Assembly (NCBI GenBank): GCA_963556145.1 | Contig: OY744468.1 | Coordinates: 1,550,001 to 1,614,000 of the forward strand | Origin: Hygrocybe punicea | Taxonomy: Eukaryota; Basidiomycota; Agaricomycetes; Agaricales; Hygrophoraceae | Reading direction: 5' to 3' | Length of the DNA: 64,000 bases | Shown here: piece by piece, positions 23,368 to 34,960 of the stretch | How positions within the stretch are numbered: position 1 is the first letter of the stretch | Layout: every line of letters begins with the position of its first letter | Made by a program: the position numbers and the translations under genes | Notes under the pieces: generated by a model | Told to the model about the DNA's origin: nothing | The model's database searches: none | The model's input: only the letters and a program-made list of their open reading frames with translations

Positions 23368-25180
23368 ATGCCCAAATCTTGCAAGGAAGTTGGCTACGAA
23401 GTGTGCTGCCACATCTGTCCAGGACGAAACTGCCTCTCGATGCAGACGCAAACTATCCTCTGGAAAAGGGAAGGAAGTTCCTGTCAGCGCCATTGTGGAT
23501 CCGCAAGCAAGCATCCAAATTGCATCGCATCCGGTACCTGTCCTCTATCCAGCTGTATTGGACGGAAGGACGCAGAAAATTCCATAGGTGTTCGAAATGC
23601 TACTGAAGAGGAACTTGCGTTGTTGCCATCGACGGCGTCCAATACACCAGATCCCACTTCCGATGTGGAGATGGAGGATGCAGCCATGAGCACAATTACA
23701 CAGTCCATCAGGACCGATCCCGTTTTCCACATAATCTTTGTTCTTGATCCCACCACCCGTATTACAAGCAAAGCCGCTGCAACCAATGATCTTGCATTCG
23801 TCAACGTTACGATTTCACAAGACGAGTACGAAACCGTCTCGCACCTCGATGGTTATATTCACAATCTCAAGGCACACAAGACGCGATATTTCGTTTGCAT
23901 GCAGGAATGGGTTTGTATATTTTAAAAATGTATGGAGAATTATCGCTAAAGAATACTTTCCAATTCCAGGTTTATGTTGCTATGCGAATGCACCACTGGC
24001 GGTGTGATGAGCCCAACAGTGCAATACGCTGCTTCAATGTTGAATACATGTTTTGGCCGGAGTTCGCTCATGCCATGCTCAACTCACCGGGGTCGAACAT
24101 AACATGGAATAAGTTCAAATCCACCGATTGTGTATTTGGTGGTGTGGACATGGGAATGTCCTATATGTAAGCGTGTCAAACATTTTTGCCGAGTTTCCTT
24201 TCTTTTTAATTCAGTTAATTCGAATGTCATCTATAGTGGTAATCAATATGGTATAACGGTCGAAAACGTGTCGACATTCTTGGCCGGAATTGACCAGCTG
24301 TGTCGAACGATTCAGGTGTGGCCACCACCGAAACAAATGAACACCGTGCATTCGAAATGGACGCAGATGCAAAACTTGCTCCATGTCGCATTGTCAAGGA
24401 CGCACACGATGCGACCACAATCAAGGCTGCTGAAGGACGGTGAACCGTTTCCACCGAACGTTGTTTTGAAGCGAACGCATAGTGACACCGGTCACCATGT
24501 GTTGTTCCCGGGCGATCCAAGGCGGAATTGGGACTATATGCGCCTGAACTGTGAGGTCCCCGGTTCACGTTGGTTCGGTCAAACCTATGTTGAGCCGCTG
24601 GCCAAGATCGGAGAATGGCGAGTGTTTTTGTTAGGTGGAAGGGACATTTACACGGTCCATACGCATTACAACAAAGAGAGCAAATCATGGAGGTGGGATA
24701 TTGTGACGACCTTCTATACGTTAGAGGAATTGAGGTAGGCAGATGCCCTCCGTCTTGCATTACATGTTCACGAGTTTTTGGCATTTTCCAAGATCGTTCC
24801 AAGCACAGGGAATGCTCATGAAGACCGATGTTTGCAATCCGGATCACGGCTCCATTGCAATTCGAGATCAAGCAAGACAGCAATTCTTCGGCTTCGTACG
24901 AGACACCTACGAGGGGCTGTATGCCATAGAGTCGACGTTGATTGGTGGGAAACCTTCAATGAGTGTATTCTGTCACATGGACATTTCGCTCATTGTTGAT
25001 TCAAACACGAACAATGTCAATTACTTCGTGAACGAGATCGAACGGTATCACACCTGCAGCTTGTGGTCCAACATGAAGCAAGGCGCGAAATCCGCTCGGG
25101 CACCAATCGGATCTTTTGCGGACACATTTTCGGCGGTATTTTATAAATGGCTTGTAGACATTACAAATGCATACTCATAG
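23368..25180 (+). pseudogene. ATP-grasp-like hypothetical protein, with stop and frameshift
   Basis: Exons join across introns 23911-23969 and 24167-24236. The middle part reads GVDMGMSYIGNQYGITVENV, then VWPPPKQMNTVHSKW, then VLKRTHSDTGHHVLFP, WFGQTYVEPLAKIGEWRVFL and finally DISLIVDSN with NYFVNEIER. A Lys-bearing strand and glycine turn, a GEWRVFLLGG strand, and a C-terminal Asp plus NE pair resemble the ATP-grasp fold, which binds ATP and joins a carboxylate to an amine; this is motif reading only. The frame is broken by TAG at 24736-24738 after TLEELR, and it must shift once more before QFFGFVRDTYEGLYAIE. The ending at 25180 matches the family end as I remember it. It is probably inactive here. 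Confidence 0.6.
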
Positions 25181-25361
25181 TTTTGAACTTCACTTGTACA
25201 TTAGTCAACTTTAAATGTCACAAATCGGATCTCATGTCTGAGAGGCACGAAACGCTTTGATTTCAATGATAGGTACATTACAAATTCAAGGCAACATAAA
25301 GAGAATTGGCAATAGGCCACGCTGCATGGCACACTAGTTTCATGACGAGAAAGACGACAAG

Positions 25362-27382
25362 TTAATGAGAGACGCCCAATACCATCACCCACTGCACATT
25401 TAGGGAAATACTCTTCAACAAATCATCAGAGCATTTGAAGGTATTGATCGTGTGGCCGACCACAACACACGATTCTGCAGGAACATCGCCTGGAAAGTGG
25501 GGGAGTTTCTGAAGTATTTTGAGGGTGTTGGTAAAGTCCATTTTAACTTTCCGGGCATCATAGATTGGGACTATGAATACAGGCATCAAAAACGAAACCA
25601 AGGACATTGTGTGAGAGAGAATAAAACTAACCAATGTCATGGAATGACAGCGCAGTCTTTTGGTAAGATGGAGCGGGACGTCGAGTAAAAGGACTAGACT
25701 GCACGAATTTCGAAGAGGAAGCTTCTATTGAATATGAGTAAGGATTGATAACAGAGCATTGAATGTATACTCACTGCTAGGAGATGCATCCATCCCACTT
25801 GCCGCTGTCATCGAGAAGGACAGAAAGTCCTTATATAGTTGTGCACGAAATTCCGCCTCACCAGTGACCATTCCAATGGCGCCAACATACCGCTCCCATT
25901 CTCCTGAGAGTAAAGCCCCTTGGATGACTTTGATCGGTTTTGTGTTCCCACCAACTTTTGGCTCATCAAGGAAGCATGAATCGACTAGAATGACAGAAGT
26001 GAAGATCGTTGGGATGGCACCAGCAACGGAGTGGAAGAAACTACGCCCAAATGCTCCAGTAGAGATATTGGCGGGATCGTCACGAGAAAGATTTGAGTAC
26101 TTGCCAGATCGAACAAAGGTCACTGCGGAGAACAGCAAACTGTTATGCGATGTGAATTGTCTTTAACCATAAAGTCCTAGCTGACAGCTTACTTTTGGTT
26201 GACCTTGCGAATGTTGCTGATAACATCGCTGTACTGAGGATTGCCATTCCCTATAGCACTAGACCAAGATACCATGGCCATGGCCCTATTCAATATTAAG
26301 CATTGCTTAAGAAGATAAAACCGAATAGTTACTTAATGTTGACACAGTCCTTATATGTATCAACCAACTGAGGGTCTCTTGTACCAATGTCGGACTCATC
26401 CGTGTTTGGAGAGCGTATGCTAAGCAAGGACATCAATTAAAAAAATAATAGACAGATGTAATGTACCTGGTGATTTGGTTTTGTGCATATGTCACAGCTC
26501 CATCATCGCTACTGGAAACATTGTCATCACTGATATCATGAAGACAGGTAGTCTTTGTGACTTTGGAGGAAATCGCCTTCATGGTTTTGATGGATGTATC
26601 AGAGTTGCTGATCATTTATTAATATATGAAGGACAAGAATCATATGAAGTATCATACCGAAGACCATTATCTGCATTTGATTTCTTAGAACCGAATTCGA
26701 GTTTTGCGATAGGCCTACAACATGTCTAACATATGACCAATTATTCAATTTCCAACTCACATGAATGTTTCGTCACTGTCGTCATCCTCATCATGTAATT
26801 GATGCTGGTTTGACTTTGTCTTCTTCGATGGAGAAGAGAATTTACTATGTAAAGCGATTAAAGAATACACAAATATAAAAGACATTATTTAGAGCTACTG
26901 ACCTGTCTTCGTCTTCCTCTGAAGCATGCCGCCTTTTACCGCTGAATATAAAGAATATTAGTTTGCATGAACAGTATAAATTGAACTTGCAAACCTTGCT
27001 CTATTGGTGGTCTTCCTGGACCGCCTATATTACTGAAGTAAATCACTAGTATCTGAAAATACAATTCATGAGACACACCTCATAGACGAGACGGGTTTGG
27101 CAATGCTAGCGACGCTATGAACACTAATAACGTCTTCGTCTTCGGAGTTGGCAATACTACTGGGTGGTTTAGTCATGGTGGATGAATCAGAATATTGGAA
27201 TAAACACGTACACTTCATCATCGACAGGCTTGGTGGTGGTGACCTTCTTACCCTTCCTAGAAACAACAGTATGACCTTTATTCAGAACGAGCAGCAATAC
27301 ATGAAAATAAATATACATACGAAATGGCGCTTGATCGAGCTTTGGACTGAGTCTTCACATTCACAGACTTCTTAGGGGCCAT
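25362..27382 (-). CDS. Hypothetical protein: disordered acidic N-half, conserved C-terminal domain
   Basis: The start ATG at 27382 gives MAPKKSVNVKTQSKARSS. Short exons follow, separated by introns of about 50 nt (e.g. ending TTTCTAG before KGKKVTTTKPVDDEV), rich in Ser, Asp, Glu and Lys (GKRRHASEEDED, HDEDDDSDETF, ISDDNVSSSDDG), so this half is probably disordered and nuclear. The C-terminal domain is in 26200-25362: GKYSNLSRDDPANISTGAFG, GALLSGEWERYVGAIG, FRAQLYKDFLSFS, IVPIYDARK, SCVVVGHTIN, NVQWVMVLGV. It looks beta-rich. No lesion was found, but exon joins are approximate. I recognise the C-terminal pattern from many agaricomycete hypothetical proteins. It is transcribed toward the ATP-grasp-like gene, with 180 bp between their ends. 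Confidence 0.65.
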
Positions 27383-28286
27383 TGCAAAGATAAGAGCTTT
27401 AGGGCGAGGAATGAATCTGTGCGAGATATCGTAGATGAATGAAGGGTCGGATGTGGACGATACCATTGCGCTCTCATCGCTATTTAAGTACACTGAGACA
27501 GATCGAATACAATAAAGAACTCGTTTATGGAGATCACACCGGCAGGTATGAAAACTACATCTGTTGATGGTTTGAAGGAGAACTATTCAGATCATAGCAC
27601 CATAAAAATGAAAAAAAATCAGGGACATTCCCCATGATGTAGAACCCATGATTGACCATCTGTTACGCTCAGCATCATCCAACAACATGGATATGGATTA
27701 CTGGTATGGAGAATAATCAAACACTAAGTCTAATTAGGATTTTGGAATGTAGAACAGCTGTCACCACATGGAACTGATCATAAGATCATAACACAGCCAA
27801 ATCGGAAATAGAAGTTTATGTGACATATTTACTCATTTCCAAACAAATACAAACATTGGATCAACTATACTGACAGTTGCATCGGAAACAAATCATTCTG
27901 AATGGATAGGGGTTTCCTTTTAATGCTGTACAATAAGGAGGTCAAGCATTACGATAGCTGTCGATGTATATCCTGTCCTATAAAATGGAGAAAAACAATA
28001 AGAATCTATTGAGAAGATCTGCAACACAAGAATGCAAACACCATACAGACATCACAAGTTCATGGAGGATGAACATGATGCACTGCCATAATCTCGATGA
28101 CGATCGAAAACGATTCATGATAAAACAGTCGAAAATTGCGTTTGAATTATAAATCCCACTTCCACTTTGCAAATGGACACCTATTACGATTTCAAAAGCG
28201 CATGTCAGTCCATATACCACTGAAGGCATTCATACATTCAACTCTACTTTACAGCTGAACATTTAAGTAATCTCATATCGACACGG
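27383..28286. other. Intergenic, divergent promoter region of two cassette genes
   Basis: The genes at 25362-27382 (-) and 28287-29348 (+) diverge from this 0.9-kb AT-rich stretch, which presumably holds both promoters. Short frames (e.g. 27964-28152) show no domain. Confidence 0.4.
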
Positions 28287-29348
28287 ATGGACAATGATGA
28301 CAGTCAACTCGCCAATGCTACAAATGTATGTTCAAATTTTACGATGTATGCTGTGTTTCTTTACATTTGCAGATTTCGAATATCAATGTAGTTCGTAATG
28401 ACTCACCAAATTGCTGGAAACTTACATGGCCGAGTACTGATACCACCGAGCATGAAGAACTTGTCTTAAGCTTACAGGCGATATTGGTGGCCAAAGACCT
28501 ACCACCAATCACCAGCAGGTATATTGTTCCATCACATAAATCGTAAACAATTGATATACATATATTTTCCAGACCACCCGAACGTCGAACACCATTTCTT
28601 CGTCAGAGCATCCTTATAGCAGGTCTCAACATACCACTGTTCGAATCGTACCTTGACAACCTCCGCATCTTACATCAGAAACTGGCCCATACTTTCCCAG
28701 AACGTGCAATGCTGGACTTCACGTCATCCACCTATATCGAATACACTGCATTATCTATTGGCACCCGATACTTCACCGATCGCCGACATGACAATGTTTC
28801 ATACCATATTCCATTCAAACACAACATCGATCCCAAAGGTATCCTGTCATCCATGAGCAATACTCGATACTTCCATGGGACGGATAATGAGGTCCTTTAT
28901 TTCAAGTTAACATCAGACGGAGGCCGGCATTGGTGAGTGCTCAGCACAACAATAGTTTGACCATTGATAATGATATAGATGACAGCTTTGTACCTGCCAG
29001 TCCAATTTGCTTCAGGATTGGTGACATTGTAGAAGTCCAGATGACGGTATCGGCGGTTTCAGTCAAGAACAACAAATTTAAGATGATACTCAATCTGCGC
29101 TCATTAGCACTGGTCAACAGCGAGTTTACCGAGGTACCAGACATATCTAATAATTCAATTAATAATAACTAATGTACATCCAGAATGCGACGATAGGTCG
29201 AACGAAGGCACCTCATCCTGCTCTCAATACTATGACCAGGATTAATATCAAACGTAATGTGGGTTATGTCCAGTTGACAGACGATGGTGAAGATGTCATA
29301 GAAACCCGAAGACGTTTGACCAACCTGAGGATGAATGAAGCCGATTAA
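28287..29348 (+). CDS. Hypothetical protein, five exons, intact
   Basis: The ATG at 28287 opens MDNDDSQLANATN. Introns that keep the frame: 28326-28372, 28519-28572, 28933-28985 and 29134-29183 (47-54 nt). The protein has about 285 residues: NCWKLTW early, PFLRQSILIAGLNIPLFESY in the middle, then after the third intron a beta-rich segment FRIGDIVEVQMTVSAVSVKN with KMILNLRSLALV, and a basic tail RNVGYVQL...RRRLTNLRMNEAD. The FRIGDIVEVQ strand-turn pattern recalls an OB-like or chromo-barrel fold, but this is not secure. No stop or frameshift is present, so this is the best-preserved gene of the palindrome-flanked block. I recognise it as an expanded hypothetical family. Confidence 0.75.
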
Positions 29349-29867
29349 TATCTATTATAATTACATTGTACAGTTACATGTGAACATCAATTTTATATAA
29401 TATTATGTTCTGCAATACGTTCACAAGTGAAATAACAACACAAATTAGTTTCATAAAGTGACTGGATATCTGAGTATCATTTAATCGTAAAAAGTCGTCA
29501 TCATTTTCCTGTGAATATAACTATTCAAACTGATATGGTATTTCTCATTCAATGGTCCGGCCTAACATGCATGGACATTTGCTCAGTACCTTTCAAAAAC
29601 CTAGAATTAATTGATAAATGTATGTATTGTACACACATATCATATAAAATTTATATTGTTGTGTAGTAAGAATGGGTTACTTGGATTACATATGGAAAAT
29701 TTACTGAACACTTTGTTGAACAATATTGGACCCATGTAGCTACATCACAAAAACATCCGATATACTGCACTTAGATCTTGCCTTTCCACTGCCAGACATC
29801 CGATATACTGCACATACCATTGGCTGTGCAATGGCAGTACCCCTGATTAAAACCGAGACACTTGTCA
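29349..29867. other. AT-rich intergenic with a short direct repeat
   Basis: The string ACATCCGATATACTGCAC occurs twice, about 50 bp apart (about 29753 and 29806). No coding potential is seen. Confidence 0.6.
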
Positions 29868-30570
29868 AACACTTTGTTGAACACTGTTGAACGGTTTTTC
29901 GGCCTGTTCAACAGGTGTTGAACAAGTGTATCATTAATAATACAATGTGCATTGTAAATCTAGCTACACCTTATATAATGTACGTAACTTTATTTATGCA
30001 AATGTAATGCTTCAGATGAAGCCTGGAACACTTGTCGAACAGCTTGTCGAACACTGTTCGGCCTGTTCGACAAGTGTTCGACAAGTCCATCATTAATAAA
30101 CTCAATGTGCATTGTAAATATATCTACACCTCATATGATGTATATAAAGTACGTACCATTATTTATGTCATTGTAATGCTTCAAATTAAAGCTTGGACAC
30201 TTGTAGAGTGGCTTGTCGAACACTGTTCAGCCTGTTCGACAAGTGTTCAACTAGTCCATCATTAATAAACTCAATGTGCATTGTAAATATATCTACACCT
30301 CATATAATGTATATACAGTATGTACCATTATTTATGTCATTGTAATGCTTCAGATTGAAGCTTGGCCACTTGTTGAACACCTGGTTGAACACTGTTCGGC
30401 CTGTTCGTCAAGTGTTCGACATGTCCATCATTAATAAATTCAATGTGCATTTTAAATCTAGCTACACCTCATATAATGTACATACCTTTATTTATGCAAT
30501 GGTAACGCTTCAGATTGAAACTTGAACACTTGTTGAACACCTTGTTGAACACTGTTCACCGTATCTGACC
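29868..30570. repeat. Right array of palindromic repeats, period about 165-170 bp
   Basis: Five units share the palindromic core (CACTGTTCGGCCTGTTCG at about 30051, with diverged copies near 29890, 30216, 30387 and 30545). They are separated by about 110 bp that includes CATCATTAATAAACTCAATG and ATCTACACCTCATAT. The core is the reverse complement of the one in the left array, so the two arrays are inverted relative to each other. Outer units are more degenerate. Confidence 0.88.
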
Positions 30571-32064
30571 AGTGTCCGATGTTCCTCCTGTAAATAATTC
30601 TAATACATATTGCACAATATATGTATTTGTAGACACATTTGATGTATGGTTGTCAATTACACTGGCAGTTCCTCAGAATACAGCTGGGACACTGGTTGAA
30701 CCTGTCACAGAGCAATGTTCAGCGCCTTCCACTCATGTTAATTTGTAGTATTACTTATTCCCAATTTGGAGCCTGTGATCCGGCTGCCTTATTGTACTTT
30801 CTGATTGGGACAACAACTTCTCACAGTCAGCTCCGCCCAGTCACACGGTTTCATAATTATTCACAGGGCTTCAAAATTGTTCCCACAGTTTCAAAAAATT
30901 GTTCCCACGGCTTGGCAAATTAGAGTGTGACCCTGAGTTTGAGAATCCACCGTATAGAACGATTCCCTTATAGGGACTCGTAATGGGGCCGTCTGAGGTG
31001 ATGTCCCTACTTGCTTCATTGAAGGTGGGATATTGGGAGGGCCATGGGGGGCTCCTAATGGTACAGGTGAGTACCTATCCCCCTCCTGCTTTTCCCCCAC
31101 GTACTTACCCCTTCCCGCCGCTCGTTCTTGGCTGGGAGCCCTCCCCTACCCACCCCCTCACTTTTCCACCATCCGTCTCGCTTCCTGGCCCCTTCCTCGC
31201 CACCCATGCCACCCCCCTCTCCATGCACCCTTCCCTGCCCCCCAGTGTCCATCCCTCTCATCACCCACCCTTCAGTACCCTTCACCATCAAGTTTAGACC
31301 CCATCCGGCGCCTCTGCGAAGGTGAGTACCCACCGGTTCATCAATGTATCATTATTTTTATTTCTTTTATTTCTCTTTTATTTTGTTTATTTTCATGTAT
31401 ATTAGTCTACATACGGCATGTAGGGCAATATATATGTGATATGTAAAAAAATCCGCAAGAAAAGACGGCGGGAGAGTAAAATAGTCATGCACAACGTCAA
31501 CGACGATGAGCACATATGCCTGTGAGTGATGATGGCAACAGTGTCAAGTACGGCCCACGCATCCAACGACGCAGCCTCCACCCGCCCGTCAACACGTCTG
31601 GATCGGCGCACCATGCCAGGCCAGCCCATTCCACCTCGCGAACACACGGCGACACGTCAATTGACGTGCATCCAGTGTCGCAAGGTCGTGTGGGCTGGCA
31701 AATAAGAGAGATCCGAGGGTTACCCATGAAGTTCACTACTCGCACCCTCCCATCTGTTCATCCATCGTATTGGCCTCGTCAACTAATTATTATAAGTAGT
31801 TGTTATTATATATACTACATAGTATCTGGAGTCCGGCCATAACACTAAGGAAAGCTGAGTTCAATTTTACCCCGGATTGCCATACTACGGCTATTGCTTT
31901 TGAAGACACTCCCATGTTATAATTATTTGCAAACTCTCCACACAATTGCATTATACATTGTATACCTGTTCTACTGTGGGGGTGCGTTGCTGAGAATGAA
32001 GAGGAAACCACTCTTGTGAAATATACAACCAAGAATCAACTAAGACTGGTATGGCTTTAACTCA
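30571..32064. other. No supported gene; pyrimidine-rich stretch and a palindrome
   Basis: 31080-31320 is C/T-rich, so frames here are long but low-complexity. A run with TTCCCAC...GGCTT motifs (30840-30975) ends in ACGATTCCCTTA, resembling the 980-1080 part of the inverted-repeat arms. 31653-31668 is the perfect palindrome CACGTCAATTGACGTG, which recurs at 54872 and in part at 36178. Confidence 0.5.
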
Positions 32065-32898
32065 TCATGTAGACTTGGGAGAGGCTGCATTACTCAAGAA
32101 TGTATAGATCATGTCGCGAGATGGCCAGTCTCTCTCATAATGTGTTAGAATGGGAAACTTTTCCCTAGCCTGGGTGACAACCTAAAATGAATTAACAACT
32201 CCTGGAGACATTCAATGCTGCTCACCTCTAGTTGGATTTTGTCAATAATGGCCAGAGGTTGATTAGAAAGTGTGTGTCCCCGAATGAGTGAGCGGTCGTC
32301 CATATAGTGTTGAATTCTGGAACGGATAAATTTCTATTGTAACAGCCGTTAATCATATCTATAGGTCAAGATTCATTGAGTCCCTCACCTGGAGTGCCGA
32401 ATACATATCTGGGCTCCAGTCACTGAGAATGGACTTCAGGCTATACCCCCCGCGAGACAAGCACCCCACCTGTCCACGGAGCTTGGCAATCAGTCTCACA
32501 CTAGCTGCTGCAAGATGGTCGCTACCAAATTCATGCTGGCCAGAACCTATAACCCTTTCAAATTCTAAGTAAAGTTGAAATGCAAATGGAGACTCACGTT
32601 TTTCAGCCCATGAAAGAGGGTCTTGATCATTGAGAGGCTTGGGATAGATCACGCAGGTAGTGATTGGGGCCCGCTCCTGGCGCATGGGGTATAAGATCCT
32701 CAAGGAGTGCATTGGTAGTAACGGGCTGTTTGGAGTTATGGTGGTCCATTGTCTTTCACCTTTCATGCCTAGGTACAAAGAGATTATTTGGGTTTGGGAC
32801 AGGATATTATTTGATTGTGCACCTTGATCTTTCAAACACATCCAATGCCAAAAGTTCCTGTCCTCAGAAAGTGCAGTCATGGTACCGTTATGCACCAA
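32065..32898 (-). CDS. Hypothetical protein, two or three exons
   Basis: The main exon is 32898-32359 (start MVHNGTMTALSEDRNFWHW). The last exons are clear: RIQHYMDDRSLIRGHTLSNQ and on to IQLE, a 44-nt intron, then REKFPILTHYERDWPSRDMI and a TGA at 32065-32067. The short C-terminal WP..DMI..FL pattern is one I recognise from an expanded agaricomycete family of unknown function. A short intron between the main exon and the RIQHY exon (near 32330-32360) is likely. The gene may be longer upstream. Confidence 0.5.
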
Positions 32899-33337
32899 AT
32901 GGTTTCAAGTTCGCGACATTGACTACTGTTCTGTGAGACGAGCAAACTCTTCGACAGAGCTTGCTCCAGAGAACGAAGGGGTATTTGCGACAAACAGTTT
33001 CAAGCTTCGAAAATCGACCTGGGGCCTTTCACACCCCGGCTTCGCACTCCTCCAGCCACCACTGGCAGCGACAATGGGCACCAGTGATCAAACCGATCAA
33101 CCGACTGAAAGCACTACACCTGCCCACCTCAAGTTCTACTAGCTCTAACTCGTCAACACGTCGGATTCAGTGCACCGCGACGAAGGTGGTTTTAGAATTA
33201 CAGTCACCTACTACTTATTGAAACTCAAGTTTGATAGTCCCGTCGTATTTCTTCAGAGCAAAGTACGCCAATATATCGAATCAAACTAAGGAACTGCAAC
33301 AGTAATTGGAGTGGGACATATTAGCTACCACGATAGT
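32899..33337. other. Intergenic, nothing recognised
   Basis: Short plus-strand frames (32879-33221) are serine/threonine-rich and lack a domain. This may include the 5' end of the gene at 32065-32898. Confidence 0.35.
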
Positions 33338-34960
33338 CTACATCATAAAGACATGGCCTGCAGCTATTACCTTCAATGCAACTTGCTGGGCATACGGTTG
33401 GATCAAAGAACATGCAAGATAGATGAAAAAGCAAAGCGCAAGATTGAAAAAAAGTGATTCTGTGCGCACAGGTGCAGGTTGAGATGAGTTGTTAACATCG
33501 TATGAAATATGCTGAGGCAAAACCTGTCAGATGCTGCATTATTGAGATATGTGACGCATACGCTATTGCACCACACCACAACGGCGGTGTCTGTTCCATT
33601 TCCCACAAAAGATCCAACAACAAATTCAGTGTTGCTGCCGTTAACAGTGATCACCTGCCAGAATGCGTTAGAACCCGGGGAAAGAAATTGAGGAGAGATT
33701 ATTTACATCGACGGCCACAACTGACCGTTTTGGTACTGCGATATAACATAAGCATCTCAAAGAACTTGAGAATAAATGTCTTACAAGGTGACTTTAGGGT
33801 GGCGATGATACTGGCATCCTTTGTATCCAAGATCAGGACGACTCCACCTTTTGCAGTAGATACAAGAAATCTTCCTGATTTAAAGGATGCTAGCCCTTGG
33901 CTAGTATGCGGTTCAAGGTTGTAATGTGCCTTATGCTTGAGGATGAGCTCTGGGAAACTATATACGTCAAGACCATTCTGCAAGTTAAACACAGCAAATT
34001 GCTTCGTGCTTAGTAGTAACAGCACATTTCCTCTATTTTAATTATGAGCTTATGAAGATGGAGTGCATAACTAGCCTTACATGAAATAATCGCCCCTGCT
34101 TTGAGCAGGCCAACAATCAATGTGATCTTCCTGATTCAAGAGCTTCCGTTCCAGGAGTTGCCAAGGTTGGATCGAGAATCGTTTTCTATGTCAATGGGAG
34201 TTAGTACGGCATAACTTGAGAGTTGGCGACCTACACAACAGCTTGTTTAAGATGGGCCACAACTAATTCGTTCCCCGCATTTGCAAACCCAACAAAGTGT
34301 GGAACGGAGTATTCAGGTAACAAATTACCTATTTCAAGCATACCAAGAGTACCTGCACTTATAATCAGAGGGGATGAAACGGCTACTTCAAGAGTAACTC
34401 ACCATTTTCGTTAATACTCCACAATTTTATACAGTTCCTTCCCTCTCCCGCAGATGCAAGGCAGCGATTCATTGCTGAAAATTCCATGCATTCGACTGCA
34501 ATTTCAGAAACACCCTCTCCGTGAGCCTCGACATCGCAAATACGGGAAAGATGTCCCTGTAGAGATAGATGTAGTCAAAGATAACCAAAATGAAGCTCGA
34601 CCCACATTCTCAGTGTGAACGCCGTATAGAATGATCTTGCCCCGAGTTGTGCCCACGGCAATAATATTGTCTTCAATCCAACAAAGCTCGGATACGCCTC
34701 CATGCTCTTTGAGGATGTGCCGGGACTGGATGGGATCATTGGTCTCTGACCACAAGTAAAAGAGCCAGAGACACCCAGTCTCGTCTGCAAGTCTGGTGAG
34801 TCATCACACATCATGCATCATGGTCAAATTGGTTCCCTGGGGTGCACCTGCTGCTGCAAGAAAATTGCCACACAGCTGTATCTTTAGCGAGGTCACGGTG
34901 TTCCGATGATTCGTCCGCAAGACTTTGAGAGGACTAAGCCTGTGGGACCATGATTGTCCT
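33338..34960 (-). CDS. WD40-repeat protein with a C-terminal membrane segment
   Basis: The 5' exon (from about 34960) encodes PLKVLRTNHRNTVTSLKIQL and FLAAA. A GTGCACC...CTTGCAG intron joins it to DETGCLWLFYLWSETNDPIQ and GVSELCWIEDNIIAVGTTRG, then CDVEAHGEGVSE with CLASAGEGRNCIKLWSINEN, then VPHFVGFANAGNELVVAHLK, and then NLQNGLDVYSFPELILKHKA with SGRFLVSTAKGGVVLILDTK. These are degenerate WD40 blades ending in LWS or LDT strands. The last exon ends in FFNLALCFFIYLACSLI, a likely single membrane anchor, with the stop at 33338-33340. Start codon and some exon joins are uncertain. It would act as a membrane-linked beta-propeller scaffold. Confidence 0.6.

Larger units (their letters stand above)
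22422..30570. mobile_element. Candidate undescribed element: three genes between inverted palindrome arrays
   Basis: Two arrays of one palindrome family, inverted relative to each other, bracket exactly three genes: an ATP-grasp-like gene (+), a disordered-plus-folded hypothetical (-) and a small multi-exon hypothetical (+). I know of no named fungal transposon with this layout. No transposase motif is obvious and I could not fix the termini: outside the arrays I see only weak similarity (TGTAGCTATACAAATATA near 22297 against a related string on the other strand near 30630). Coordinates given are the arrays themselves. All three protein families are ones I recognise as widespread hypothetical proteins of Agaricomycetes, which would fit a mobile cassette. 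This remains inference. Confidence 0.45.

Noticed and set aside
23390..23804. Minus-strand and alternative plus-strand frames over the ATP-grasp-like gene
   Set aside because: They overlap the frame that splices correctly into the conserved segment and contain no domain.
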